Below, in pieces: positions 6,665 to 14,807 of a stretch of DNA of 16,595 nt. Under the pieces are notes generated by a model. That model had not been told where the DNA came from. It was given only the letters and a program-made list of their open reading frames with translations, and did no database searches. Origin of the DNA: an uncultured Dehalococcoidales bacterium (GTDB lineage: Bacteria > Chloroflexota > Dehalococcoidia > UBA1151 > UBA1328); contig CAJQSP010000033.1 of the NCBI GenBank assembly GCA_905614375.1, forward strand, positions 1 to 16,595, written 5' to 3'. Both the position numbers and the translations under genes were made by a program. Numbering within the stretch: position 1 is the first letter of the stretch; each line of letters starts with the position of its first letter.

Positions 6665-9633
6665 AGCTATCAGTTAAATTGCTTTCCGGACTTACGCTTA
6701 TTGCGTTTGTCGCGGTAGCTGTTGTAGGCCTCTCTCACTCCGCCAGTGCGGCAGTAGATGCCAAGGTGTATGTCACCAACAAAGCGTCTACGTTAACTAC
6801 TGAAGGCTCAGGAAAGCCTTCAGGTAGAACAACTGCTGCTACGGTGTATGGGACTTATGCCTCATATGCATCGACTGGAACAACTGCGCGAGATATCGTC
6901 GCAAATTCCGACCGATTCATAGTTACGGTCTTAGATGCTGATCTAAACGTAACAAGTACGATTACAAGTGATTCAACTACCAGTGGCTATATTGTTGGTA
7001 GGGGATCCGCGGCGACTCACGTAACTCAGGTTATTGGTAGTGGGTTCAACGTCGCTGGTGATAAAGTACGGGTCCAGATCGAAGATGAAAAGGCCACACC
7101 GATTATCGGCGCGGTTTCAGACATCAAGGTACTAAGCGCAGCATCAGGCAATGTTATGTCTGGTATTAGCGTCTCTTCTATTGACTATGCTGGTGATGGT
7201 ACAAACGCACCACTAGTCACAATTCAGGTTGACTTTGGTACCTACGGACACCTAACACCAGTCGTCATCCAGTACCCATCGTCTGCTGTGGACATAACAA
7301 CTGCGAGCGTTAAGAGTGTTGTTTACACTGGTGCTCTTGCTATTGTGACTCTAACCGAGACTGGTCGAAACACCGGTCGGTTTGAAGGTGAAATACTTGT
7401 TAGCGAACGAACTACAGCTCTTACTGCAGGTTCACATGGTGGATCTACCGGTTCACCAGCAATCATCCCAGCTATCGCTGGACCGATTACAATCGCTTAC
7501 AACGACGTTGCAACTGCAGGTACGGCCGTTAACACGACCAGAACTGCTACTTACAACATAGACACAACTGTGCCTACGGCAACTATTAGTAGCCCTACCA
7601 CAGCATCCGAGTCGCAGAATCGATTACCAACCTTTACCGGTAACATAAGCGATAATGGATCTGGTGTTGACGTCAGCACGTTCGCGTTGCACATTGACAA
7701 CACAACTGACGCTACAAACACCTCCATGATCGTTGCTGCTGGTCGTAACCGATCATCAGTACTTCCTGGAACGGCAACCCTACCTACTATCATTGGTAAG
7801 ATTGCTAGTATCGACGTAAGTGCAAAGGCAGATGGAATAAGTGATCTGGCGTTCGCGTACACAGAGACTTCCATTCTTCCAAACACTGGTGTGACCAATC
7901 CTGATCACATTGTTGACTTCCAAGCTAGAGCAGCTGACATGGCTGGTAACTACGGTTACTCAGACAGCGATACCGCAGTTGGAAACTTCAACGGAACAGG
8001 TCGACATGGTAACCAGCCTCACACAATCAAGATTGACCAAATAATTCCTCAGATTAGTTCTGTGGAAACTGGTATTTCTTGGGACACATCAGTCGCTACG
8101 CCAGTTGAAAAAGCTGACGTGAACACTTCTCTTGTTGTCCGATTCGACGGCAAGATAAAAGATAGTTCAGTACAAGCAACTGACTTCCAAGTTACATTGA
8201 GCGGAGCTGGTGGCGTATTCGTACCTGGCACGGTCACTGTGAAGAATGCAAATGTCTACCTGGACATAGGATCAGCGATTCCGTCGAACAACAAACCTAC
8301 CGTCAAGATTCAGAGCCCTGTTCAGGACCTTGCTGGTAACTCGACAGATTCTGGATCAAAGGTTGCCGTTGACAAACTGGCTCCTGTTCTAACCGTAGTC
8401 CGATCAGGTGGATCGGGTACTGGTACAACAACGGAAGCAGCAGACGCGCTAACTAAAGCCAACATGACCGTGACGATAACCTCGGACGAAGACCTTCAGT
8501 CTGCGCCTCAGGTTTACGTTACTGACATCACCTCTACGGGTGCTGCAGTTTCGACTGTAGGTAACGTCAACAACGGTACATACGCTGTTTCAGCGGGTGG
8601 AAACAAGTGGACCTTAGTTATTGCTAAGGGCGCTTCTTCCGACGGAAGTCGTGCTGTCAAGGTGACTGGAACAGACACTAGCAGTAATGCTGGTTCGAGC
8701 GGTAAAGACACCGTCAAGGCATACGTCCTTGACGCCACTCTTTCGGCTCCAGTGTCAACTCCAGCCGGTGGCGGTACGACAACTCAGGCGAATCCGTTCT
8801 TGACAACTGACTACTCAGCAGATGCACACTCGATAACTATCACGTCAGCTACACTCGACAAAGTCGACGTAACTGCCGATGTTGTCGCTTCTGCTAACAG
8901 CAAGACGTTCTTCTACCAGCCGACAACTGCCCTGACTAATGCAGAGCACACGTACGTGGTGAAAGCCGTTGACGCTGCTGGTACCAAGCTAGACGTAACT
9001 ACCAAGTTCACTAAGGGTGACCGAGTGTCATTCGTGCTTGAACTGTTCGCTGGTTGGAACTCCGTTTCCTTCCCATCGGACCCTGTCGACGTTGCGGTAG
9101 ATTCCGCCCTGTCGAACACAGGTATAACTCAGGTAGTTTCATACGACGCAACCACGCCTTCACAGCCGTGGAGAATTGCTTCTAAGGTTGGAGATGCGTT
9201 CACCTCACAGACCGAGCCTGCCCTGTCTAGCATTACAGCTGGACCTGGTTACTGGGTTGAGAGTTCGAACTTCGAAGACCAGACTGTAGCCCTTTCGGGA
9301 CCAACTAGTCCCGGCGATGCACGACCAGGTCTGACCACGATCGAAACCGGTAACGGTTGGAACTTGGTTGGTGTGGTTGATCAGAGCCGTTCGCAGACTC
9401 AGAAGGCCAATAAGGGCGGAACTCTTACACGACCGAATGCTGCTGGTACTGGTGTAAACGTCACCAATACCTCGTACTTCGGCACCGTGAACAACGGTCG
9501 AGCGTACACATTCGACACCGTGACTTCTAAGTTCCGTGAGCAGGTAGGCGCAGACACCGTAACCATTGGTTCTGGTATCTGGGTCTTCATCAGCCCACAG
9601 AGCAACGGACAGCTTCCACACATCGTTCCGTAA
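6661..9633 (+). CDS. Large secreted Ig-like surface protein, probable S-layer component
   Basis: The predicted protein has 990 residues. The GTG at 6661 is preferred because AGGGGG lies 9 nt upstream and the signal peptide begins exactly there: Lys2 and Lys6, a hydrophobic core at about 9-25 and a SASA cleavage site after residue 30. An in-frame GTG at 6625 would add 12 unsuitable residues. The mature part is beta-rich, Thr/Ser/Val-rich and has no cysteine, as is usual for S-layer proteins. Ig-like junctions of the D..xP type occur near 300, 459, 570 and 690, with DxAGN motifs at about 426 and 556. The C-terminus has two related units, GWNSV...GPGYWVES (798-868) and GWNLV...GSGIWVFIS (899-978). 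No SLH domain, LPxTG or membrane anchor is seen. A strong promoter, long leader and GC-rich terminator suggest high expression. It might instead be an adhesin; S-layer is an inference. Confidence 0.75.
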   Translation: MKLSVKLLSGLTLIAFVAVAVVGLSHSASAAVDAKVYVTNKASTLTTEGSGKPSGRTTAATVYGTYASYASTGTTARDIVANSDRFIVTVLDADLNVTSTITSDSTTSGYIVGRGSAATHVTQVIGSGFNVAGDKVRVQIEDEKATPIIGAVSDIKVLSAASGNVMSGISVSSIDYAGDGTNAPLVTIQVDFGTYGHLTPVVIQYPSSAVDITTASVKSVVYTGALAIVTLTETGRNTGRFEGEILVSERTTALTAGSHGGSTGSPAIIPAIAGPITIAYNDVATAGTAVNTTRTATYNIDTTVPTATISSPTTASESQNRLPTFTGNISDNGSGVDVSTFALHIDNTTDATNTSMIVAAGRNRSSVLPGTATLPTIIGKIASIDVSAKADGISDLAFAYTETSILPNTGVTNPDHIVDFQARAADMAGNYGYSDSDTAVGNFNGTGRHGNQPHTIKIDQIIPQISSVETGISWDTSVATPVEKADVNTSLVVRFDGKIKDSSVQATDFQVTLSGAGGVFVPGTVTVKNANVYLDIGSAIPSNNKPTVKIQSPVQDLAGNSTDSGSKVAVDKLAPVLTVVRSGGSGTGTTTEAADALTKANMTVTITSDEDLQSAPQVYVTDITSTGAAVSTVGNVNNGTYAVSAGGNKWTLVIAKGASSDGSRAVKVTGTDTSSNAGSSGKDTVKAYVLDATLSAPVSTPAGGGTTTQANPFLTTDYSADAHSITITSATLDKVDVTADVVASANSKTFFYQPTTALTNAEHTYVVKAVDAAGTKLDVTTKFTKGDRVSFVLELFAGWNSVSFPSDPVDVAVDSALSNTGITQVVSYDATTPSQPWRIASKVGDAFTSQTEPALSSITAGPGYWVESSNFEDQTVALSGPTSPGDARPGLTTIETGNGWNLVGVVDQSRSQTQKANKGGTLTRPNAAGTGVNVTNTSYFGTVNNGRAYTFDTVTSKFREQVGADTVTIGSGIWVFISPQSNGQLPHIVP

Positions 9634-9667
9634 GGACCTTTGTTAGAAGTAAGTACGTAAAAACTGG

Positions 9668-9707
9668 CGCCCCCCTTCCGAATTCTCGGGAGGGGGGGCG
9701 TTCTTCT
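9668..9707 (+). terminator. Strong intrinsic terminator after the surface-protein gene
   Basis: CGCCCCCC (9668-9675) pairs with the G-run ending in GGCG (to 9700). An upper stem CCGA/TCGG closes on an ATTC loop, and TTCTTCT follows. It separates the 990-aa gene from the next exported-protein gene and limits read-through. Confidence 0.85.
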
Positions 9708-9752
9708 GAATACAGATATCTAATACCGAGCACGGGCGCCGGAGTGATAAAT

Positions 9753-10889
9753 ATGAAAGCTAGATTGGTACTAGTGTTAATCGTGACCTCCGTTCTGGCT
9801 GGTCTGATTTCAGGCCTAGGCGAACGTGCGAACGCTCAAGGCGAAATTCCTAGTATCGCGGCTATAACGCTGCATGGATTCGTAACGATTTCGGGTGGGG
9901 CTGATCCGAACGGGATGATCCTCACAGCCAAAATCGATGACTGGGTCTCGAACTCTGTCGTTGTGGGTGAACAGGCAGAAAACCAATTCGTTGGTCTTTT
10001 CATTCACGGTCCGAATAATCTAATAGGCAAAAACGTAACGTTCTGGCTTGAAGACCAGGTACAGGCTGATGAGAAGACGCCATACGCGTTCATCGATGTG
10101 TTTGGTAACGAAATCACCGACTGGGGACTTCCTCAGCTTCGGCAACAAGACCTTCGGTTCCCGTTCGTGCCAATTGCCACACCTACTGCTACGTTGATAC
10201 CACCGACGCCGACGGCAACGACTGTAATCCTCGCTCCGACCTTCTATGAGGGGCGTGTTCGAGTTGGCTCTGTTCCGCCACCAGATGGGACACTTATTTA
10301 CGCAGTGATTGATGATTTCATCACCCCATTTGCGTCAGTGTTCAGTGGTGAGTACTTCCTGACGGTTGATCCATATTTGGAAATCTACGATGGTCGACCG
10401 ATAAATTTCTACATCGGTGAAATAAAAGCTCTTCAAGACGACGTGTTCGAAGATGATGTTCGCAGAGAGAATTTCCTATTGGTGTTCCCACCTTTGCCGA
10501 CGCCGACTCCGGTTCCGACAAACACGCCAATACCGACGCCGACTCCGGTTCCGACAAACACGCCAATACCGACTCCAACGCTGACTCCGACTCCAACGCT
10601 GACTCCGACTCCAACACTCACTCCGACTCCAACTCCGGAGCCTGTTCGTACGCCGACGGCGACGCCAACACCGACCGTGGTGCCAACGTCTACGCCGACG
10701 CCAACTCCAATTGCCGACATGACGGCGACAGTTGCGGCTCAGGCAACGGCAACCGCCGTGGTTGAAGAAGAAGCTAGTGGCTCTTGCAGCGCAAGAGAGG
10801 GTGGTCCGGCAGGATTAGGCACCATTGCACTGTTGCTGGCTCCTCTGGCTCTGTTAGCATGGCGACGGTTCGAGCGGAACGTTCGGTAA
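9753..10889 (+). CDS. Exported protein with two small beta domains, PTPT stalk and C-terminal sorting-like tail
   Basis: The predicted protein has 378 residues. ATG 9753 is chosen because GGAG (9741-9744) sits 8 nt before it; the GTG at 9744 overlaps that site. The signal peptide is residues 1-28, ending ANA. Domain 1 (about 40-113) and domain 2 (about 165-232) share the pattern EG.V.V...P.G..IYA.IDD......I.F..G and resemble the lipoprotein domain at 1-404. A linker (about 141-163) separates them. Residues about 248-320 are a Pro-Thr stalk. The tail has G-S-C-S (Cys345), a Gly-rich turn, a membrane segment (about 356-370) and Arg371-Arg372, the layout of MYXO-CTERM or Synerg-CTERM-like sorting signals. 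This suggests a cell-surface protein held out on a rigid stalk and possibly processed at the Cys. It follows the S-layer-like gene but is cut off from it by a terminator. Ligand unknown. Confidence 0.75.
   Translation: MKARLVLVLIVTSVLAGLISGLGERANAQGEIPSIAAITLHGFVTISGGADPNGMILTAKIDDWVSNSVVVGEQAENQFVGLFIHGPNNLIGKNVTFWLEDQVQADEKTPYAFIDVFGNEITDWGLPQLRQQDLRFPFVPIATPTATLIPPTPTATTVILAPTFYEGRVRVGSVPPPDGTLIYAVIDDFITPFASVFSGEYFLTVDPYLEIYDGRPINFYIGEIKALQDDVFEDDVRRENFLLVFPPLPTPTPVPTNTPIPTPTPVPTNTPIPTPTLTPTPTLTPTPTLTPTPTPEPVRTPTATPTPTVVPTSTPTPTPIADMTATVAAQATATAVVEEEASGSCSAREGGPAGLGTIALLLAPLALLAWRRFERNVR
10497..10640 (+). repeat. Tandem repeats encoding the Pro-Thr stalk
   Basis: Two identical 36-bp units (10497-10532 and 10533-10568) are followed by 18-bp units at 10569-10586 and 10587-10604 (identical), 10605-10622 (two mismatches) and 10623-10640 (diverged). 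All unit lengths are multiples of three, so copy-number change would alter stalk length without a frameshift. Confidence 0.9.
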
Positions 10890-10936
10890 TCGGCGTACTT
10901 CAGTTCGGTTCCGTTGCGAACCGCAATCAGAAAAAT

Positions 10937-10969
10937 AAAAAAGCCCCTGCAATTTGCAGGGGCTTTTTA
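10937..10969. terminator. Bidirectional intrinsic terminator
   Basis: GCCCCTGCA (10943-10951) pairs with TGCAGGGGC (10955-10963) over a 3-nt loop. It is flanked by an A-run on the left and a T-run on the right, so it works in both directions. It lies between the convergent genes ending at 10889 and 11013. Confidence 0.93.
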
Positions 10970-11012
10970 CTTATCAAATAACGCCGCTAAAGTCCCAAGC
11001 GCTTGGGACTGG

Positions 11013-11636
11013 CTACGCCTCAGGACGTTGCTGTAGCACTATTACCGCACGTTCGTCGGGTAGACCACTCTTACTCACTGTGAGTTTGGATGTTGCTTCA
11101 AAATCTTTCACACCTAACTCGGTCAACAGTCGCTGCATCGCGGCGCTGGGCTTTCCAGTCACAGCGTCGTAACCCGAGGGAACGATCATCTTGGGTTCGA
11201 GGTTTCTGATCACTGACGACATTTCATCGGGCTCGAGCCCTTGCGATTCGGTGTTGATGATAAGGATGTCGACTTTGCTGATCTGCTGAACCGATTGAGC
11301 CGATGGCTGGTAACCGGGATTACCAAGTGTGGCGACCTGAAGACCATCGGCATCAACTACATACACGGTATTGATATCGTGCGAAATCGCAGGATCGTCC
11401 GCCGGAGTGGCCACTCCCCGTATCGCAAGACCACCAATTTCATATTCGCCCGGGCCTGCGAGGACTTGCGAATCGCTTTCCGGATGACTCCGACGCTCAC
11501 CTTTGCTGTAAACAAATACAGTGTTTCCGTCTTCTAGTTCCGAGGCAGCAGGGATATCACCCTGATGATCGACAATTACCACGCCCACTGAAGATTTGAC
11601 CTCGAAAGTCGAATTGCCTAACCAGCGAATTTCCAT
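11013..11636 (-). CDS. UlaG-like metallo-beta-lactamase-fold protein lacking metal ligands
   Basis: The protein has 207 residues. The start MEIRWLGNSTFEV and the motif GPGEYEIGG (61-69) match the small UlaG-like MBL-fold hydrolases common in Dehalococcoidia. The metal-binding positions are all changed. WLGHS is WLGNS (Asn8). The HxHxDH stretch expected after the fourth strand is replaced by YSKGERRSH (43-51). LGDxGH is LGNPGY (104-109), and the final P-x-H-Y is PSGY (153-156). It is therefore probably a catalytically dead, structural or ligand-binding relative. The ATG has GAGG 9 nt upstream. The gene stands alone, convergent with the exported-protein gene, behind a promoter with an 18-bp palindrome in its spacer. 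The fold call is from remembered family patterns, not a search. Confidence 0.75.
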   Translation of the reverse strand: MEIRWLGNSTFEVKSSVGVVIVDHQGDIPAASELEDGNTVFVYSKGERRSHPESDSQVLAGPGEYEIGGLAIRGVATPADDPAISHDINTVYVVDADGLQVATLGNPGYQPSAQSVQQISKVDILIINTESQGLEPDEMSSVIRNLEPKMIVPSGYDAVTGKPSAAMQRLLTELGVKDFEATSKLTVSKSGLPDERAVIVLQQRPEA

Positions 11637-11715
11637 GGGGACGTTCCTCGATTTGATCGGTGATGCGCAATCATAGCTAAGAGAGTTCTCAACATGAACG
11701 CAGTTGAATAAACTA

Positions 11716-11744
11716 ATTTAACTACGCTCACGCGTGAGCGTCAA
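11716..11744 (-). promoter_or_regulatory. Promoter of the MBL-fold gene with an 18-bp palindromic operator in the spacer
   Basis: On the minus strand TTGACG (complement of 11739-11744) is followed after 17 bp by TTAAAT (complement of 11716-11721). The perfect palindrome ACGCTCACGCGTGAGCGT (11724-11741) fills nearly the whole spacer and overlaps the -35. A protein bound there would block or remodel the promoter. The expected start near 11709 gives a leader of about 70 nt. Confidence 0.6.
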
Positions 11745-11757
11745 TTGAATTCTCTGA

Positions 11758-11781
11758 ATATCAACTCAGATGAGTTGGTAT
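11758..11781. promoter_or_regulatory. Second dyad upstream of the MBL promoter
   Basis: CAACTCA (11762-11768) and TGAGTTG (11771-11777) are perfect inverted copies with two bases between. ATA/TAT extend the arms to 11758 and 11781 past one mismatch. It begins about 18 bp upstream of the -35, so it could bind an activator or a second regulator dimer. Its half-site differs from that of the first palindrome. Confidence 0.45.
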
Positions 11782-11813
11782 CCGAGGTCGCTCAACTGCA
11801 TCGTTAGTGACTG

Positions 11814-11857
11814 GACGCAAATACCCCCGCCGCCCAATCAGGCGGTTGTACTGCGTC
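11814..11857. other. GC-rich stem-loop with C-runs, unknown
   Basis: GACGCA (11814-11819) pairs with TGCGTC (11852-11857). Inside, CCGCC (11830-11834) pairs with GGCGG (11841-11845). Each outer arm is followed within a few bases by a similar string, CAAATACCCCC (from 11818) and CAAATACACCCC (from 11859). It could be a small RNA element or a REP-like sequence; no other copy is in the window. Confidence 0.3.
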
Positions 11858-12138
11858 TCAAATACACCCCCCCATGATCTGAACGCAATTAAATTCCACA
11901 AAGCAAACTACCCTGCCCACTCGTTCATAGCGTACTGAAGCGCTGAACTCCGATCGCCGTACGACCAAAGCAGTAGACACCCGACATTGGTATTCTGAGA
12001 TTCAATTTCAAAATCTAATTGGTTTTCTGCACCTCCCGTAAATTAGTGGGCCAGCAGGCTCGATGGCGCAGCTGCAAACCACCGTGAACGACCTCCGTAA
12101 CTCTGGCAATATTCAGCGTTATCGCTCACGGCAAGACG

Positions 12139-12327
12139 CTATGCACGAACCAACTTCAGCAGCATTCTCTCTGCAATGTCATCAGCCAACATTTCTTCCA
12201 TGCGCATGAAACACAACAACGCCTGAGTTTCGATCGCATCTGGAAGATCGAAGAACAAATTCAGTAGATCGCCGACAACCGTGTCGACAACTATATTTGA
12301 AGTGCCATCGGCACCGAATAGTTTCAT
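12139..12327 (-). CDS. Possible small hypothetical protein (62 aa)
   Basis: An open frame starts at ATG 12327 and gives an acidic, Leu/Met-rich, probably helical product with no recognised domain. The bases TTGGGACAT lie just upstream but are too close to be a good ribosome-binding site. A hairpin CTCAGA/TCTGAG (12340-12345/12361-12366) precedes it. Its amino-acid make-up is protein-like, yet it stands in a region otherwise poor in genes. It may be real, or a remnant. Confidence 0.3.
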   Translation of the reverse strand: MKLFGADGTSNIVVDTVVGDLLNLFFDLPDAIETQALLCFMRMEEMLADDIAERMLLKLVRA

Positions 12328-12372
12328 ATGTCCCAAAATCTCAGACCGAGGATTCGCTATTCTGAGTGGAGC

Positions 12373-12585
12373 CTATCGAACCTCAATCGACGAATAGTCC
12401 CACCAAGGAGCACGGTCAAACTCGTCGACCACAGGTCCGGTCGGGTCCCAACCGCCAAAATCAGGCTGATTCGATTTCACAAAATAGACGATACCCGATC
12501 GAAACATGGCGTGGTCGTTAGAAACTTCAAGCGCTCTCAGCACTTGAAATGCTACGTAGGAACAAAGTGGCGAGGAGTTATGCAT
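12373..12585 (-). pseudogene. Doubtful 70-aa frame, perhaps a gene remnant
   Basis: The last 44 codons (from an internal Met) look coding, with a run rich in Trp, Asp and Gly (FGGWDPTGPVVDEFDRAPWW) and codons like those of neighbouring genes. The first 26 codons are less convincing, and an in-frame TAA lies two codons upstream of the ATG. I see no ribosome-binding site. It could be the surviving C-terminal end of a decayed gene, a small real gene, or chance. I do not recognise the product. Confidence 0.25.
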
Positions 12586-12614
12586 TCGGATTTATCTCAC
12601 CTCAGGTCTATAAT
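12585..12614 (+). promoter_or_regulatory. Candidate dnaJ promoter
   Basis: A perfect -10 TATAAT (12609-12614) lies 18 bp after TTCGGA (12585-12590), which matches the -35 consensus at only three positions. The predicted leader is about 77 nt. A weak -35 suggests help from an activator or an alternative sigma factor. Confidence 0.4.
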
Positions 12615-12653
12615 TATTCCATTCCCATATTTCTTCGCGCCGATCTCAAACTC

Positions 12654-12696
12654 CGCTATAAAACAGACTTTCGCTATAGGATCAGTGACCGCTATA
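12654..12696 (+). repeat. Three CGCTATA direct repeats with exact 18-bp period before dnaJ
   Basis: Copies start at 12654, 12672 and 12690; the last ends one base before the dnaJ ATG at 12698. The bases between copies are not conserved. They could be binding sites for a regulator, and each also contains a TATA-like core. Confidence 0.5.
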
Positions 12697-12697
12697 T

Positions 12698-13840
12698 ATG
12701 ACAACTAGTAAACGTGATTACTACGAGGTTCTCGGTGTTGCCCGTGATGCCACTCCCGAAGATCTCAAAAAGGCGTTTCGGAAGCAGGCACTGCAGTACC
12801 ACCCCGACCGCAACAAGTCGGCGGACGCAAGCGACCGATTCAAAGAGGTCAATGAGGCGTATCAGGTTCTAAGCGATCCTAAGCGAAAAGCGCAGTACGA
12901 TCAGTTCGGTCACGAGGGCGTGAACGGTCAGGAAGGTAGTGGATTTGACGGTTTCGAAGGCTTCGGTGGTTTCGGAGATATTTTCGATTCGTTCTTTGGC
13001 GGGTCCACTCGCCAGACTACCAAACGCGGTGCCGATCTCGAGTTTCAGATAAACATATCTTTCCGAGACGCCGCATTCGGTGTCGCTCGCGAACTCGAAC
13101 TCAATCGAATGGAAAGCTGCGAGCGGTGCGACGGTAACCGAGCAGAACCTGGAACCGACGTCGTTGAATGTTCTACCTGTCACGGTGAAGGTAAAGTCCG
13201 GCGAACACAGCGCACGTTTTTTGGTCAATTCCAACAGGTCACAGCCTGCCCAACGTGCCAAGGTGAAGGCCGACAGATAAAAACCGCCTGCAAGAAGTGT
13301 TCAGGTCGTGGAACTGAACGACAATCTCGGAAGATCGAAGTAAAGATTCCTGTCGGTGTTGAGCACGGCGTAAAACTGTTGATTCATGGCGAAGGTGAAT
13401 CAGGTGGAAAGGGTGTTCAAAACGGCGATTTATATGTCCACATCGGTGTGCAACGTGACAAGGTCTTTATTCGTCGCGGCAACGACGTATTAATGACCGC
13501 ACAAGTGAATATGGCGATGGCCGCTTTGGGCGGAATCATCAATGTGGAAACCTTAGAAGGTTCCATCGATATCGATGTGAAACCGGGCACACAATCGGGT
13601 GCAGTCACTCGAATCAAAAGCGCAGGCATCCCACATATGGGTTCAGCAGGCCGACGTGGCGATCAGCTTGTTGAACTAAAGGTGATGACACCTAACAAGC
13701 TAAGCGACCACCAGACGGAACTTCTACAAGAACTTGCAGAATCGTTCGGCTTAGAACGGGTCAAAGAAAACTCCGGTGCGGATCAAGGGATCTTTGATCG
13801 CTTCAAGGATGCATTCCGCAGCGAAGGCAGCAACTCGTAA
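12698..13840 (+). CDS. dnaJ: Chaperone DnaJ (Hsp40)
   Basis: This co-chaperone stimulates the DnaK ATPase and binds unfolded protein. It has 380 residues, the usual length for type I DnaJ. The J domain (about 6-70) holds the HPD motif at 35-37. The Gly/Phe-rich linker runs from about 80 to 102. The zinc domain has four Cys pairs: 141/144, 158/161, 184/187 and 198/201. The first repeat ends GNR rather than GxG; the other three are standard CxxCxGxG. The C-terminal substrate-binding domains follow. The ATG has no visible Shine-Dalgarno, the nearest being AGGA about 15 nt away. prmA and rsmE follow, an order seen in many Gram-positive genomes. Confidence 0.97.
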   Translation: MTTSKRDYYEVLGVARDATPEDLKKAFRKQALQYHPDRNKSADASDRFKEVNEAYQVLSDPKRKAQYDQFGHEGVNGQEGSGFDGFEGFGGFGDIFDSFFGGSTRQTTKRGADLEFQINISFRDAAFGVARELELNRMESCERCDGNRAEPGTDVVECSTCHGEGKVRRTQRTFFGQFQQVTACPTCQGEGRQIKTACKKCSGRGTERQSRKIEVKIPVGVEHGVKLLIHGEGESGGKGVQNGDLYVHIGVQRDKVFIRRGNDVLMTAQVNMAMAALGGIINVETLEGSIDIDVKPGTQSGAVTRIKSAGIPHMGSAGRRGDQLVELKVMTPNKLSDHQTELLQELAESFGLERVKENSGADQGIFDRFKDAFRSEGSNS

Positions 13841-13899
13841 CAGTCGCCTTACAGCTCTACCGATTTAAGCACTTTCATCCAACAAAAGAGGCAGGACAG

Positions 13900-14805
13900 A
13901 TGCGTTGGCTTCAGCTCAGCATCAAAGCACCGCCCGAGTACGTCGAACCGCTCACCCACCTGTTTAATATTCACGGTGAAGGATCGGCTTCAGTCGAACG
14001 ACAGGGAGGTTTTAATCCCGACGAAGGCGAATCGCCAGATCCCACTGCGTGGGTAACGATTCGCGGCTGGCTTCCGCTTGATCCCACGACAGAAACTCGA
14101 AAGACAGCCATCGACGTTGGTGTCCGATTAATTCGACACTTGGTCGACCTTCCCGAAGTCGAAGAACTCGAAGTCAGCGACGGTGAATGGCGAAATCAAA
14201 AATTCGAGCCAATCAGAGTTGGAACGAACCTGGTAATCGTTCCTCGATCTACCGTTTTTCATGCGAATCCTACCGACATTGTAATCGAACTCGAACCCGG
14301 CCTAGCTTTCGGTACGGGTCATCACCCAACAACTCTTATGTGCCTCGAAGAGATCGAAAAGGTCGTAAAACCTGGTGATCGATTCCTCGATGTCGGCTGC
14401 GGTTCTGGTGTGCTATCAATCGCAGCTCTGGCGCTCGGTGCAGGCCACTCAACTGGACTCGACATCGAAGATGACGCCGTTATTTCATCGAATGCGAATC
14501 TAGCAGCCGCAGGATTTTCAGATAAATCTACGATCCTCGCGGGATCGATACCTCACGACCATGTTGCTGATCGAGGGTTCGACGTAGTTGGTGCAAATAT
14601 CTCAGCAAACGTGCTTATCGCACTCGCACAACCACTAATCGATTCAGTATCCGACGATGGAGTGATAATCACTTCGGGCGTTCTCGATACACGGCTTGAT
14701 GACGTTATTGCAGCATTCAAAAAGGTCGGCGGAAAGGTCGAGTCGAGCAGGATGATCGAAGACTGGACATCAACTCGGATTAAGCGCTCCGCAGGATCGA
14801 AATAG
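13900..14805 (+). CDS. prmA: Ribosomal protein L11 methyltransferase
   Basis: It transfers methyl groups from S-adenosylmethionine to ribosomal protein L11. The protein has 301 residues, normal for PrmA. The N-terminal L11-recognition domain (about 1-100) starts MRWLQLSI. The hinge/substrate motif FGTGHHPTTLMCLE is at 137-150. The SAM-binding loop FLDVGCGSGVLSI is at 162-174, followed by the acidic end of the next strand (GLDIE, 186-190) and NISAN at 233-237 in place of the usual catalytic-loop NI.A. A GAGGCAGGA-type ribosome-binding site precedes the ATG. It lies 59 bp after dnaJ and 2 bp before rsmE. Confidence 0.95.
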   Translation: MRWLQLSIKAPPEYVEPLTHLFNIHGEGSASVERQGGFNPDEGESPDPTAWVTIRGWLPLDPTTETRKTAIDVGVRLIRHLVDLPEVEELEVSDGEWRNQKFEPIRVGTNLVIVPRSTVFHANPTDIVIELEPGLAFGTGHHPTTLMCLEEIEKVVKPGDRFLDVGCGSGVLSIAALALGAGHSTGLDIEDDAVISSNANLAAAGFSDKSTILAGSIPHDHVADRGFDVVGANISANVLIALAQPLIDSVSDDGVIITSGVLDTRLDDVIAAFKKVGGKVESSRMIEDWTSTRIKRSAGSK

Positions 14806-14807
14806 CA

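Larger units (their letters stand above)
11637..12138. other. Control region and non-coding DNA upstream of the MBL-fold gene
   Basis: No gene is supported. It contains the MBL promoter and palindrome (11716-11744), a second dyad (11758-11781), and a GC-rich foldable stretch with C-runs (11814-11857). Beyond 11860 I see only CCGTGA (12081-12086) with TCACGG (12126-12131) over a long loop, on the 3' side of the small minus-strand frame at 12139. Confidence 0.6.
12337..12697. other. Upstream region of dnaJ
   Basis: Apart from the doubtful minus-strand frame, this holds a dyad TTCAAG (12526-12531) / CTTGAA (12543-12548), a -10-like TATAAT and three spaced CGCTATA copies. The CIRCE operator and the HspR (HAIR) site were looked for and not found. 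dnaK and grpE are not in the window. Confidence 0.5.

Noticed and set aside
10497..10640. CRISPR array
   Set aside because: The repeats are contiguous, in frame, and code for a Pro-Thr stalk; there are no unique spacers.
10433..10720. Gly/Val-rich minus-strand frame opposite the stalk repeats
   Set aside because: It is the mirror of the repetitive Pro-Thr coding DNA; low-complexity repeats keep the opposite frame open.
12337..12697. CIRCE or HspR operator upstream of dnaJ
   Set aside because: No TTAGCACTC/GAGTGCTAA or CTTGAGT/ACTCAAG pair is present; the only dyad has the opposite half-site order.
12328..12708. 126-codon plus-strand frame running into dnaJ
   Set aside because: It is Arg-rich and unlike neighbouring proteins, its coding pattern is better on the minus strand, and it overlaps the dnaJ start without a ribosome-binding site.
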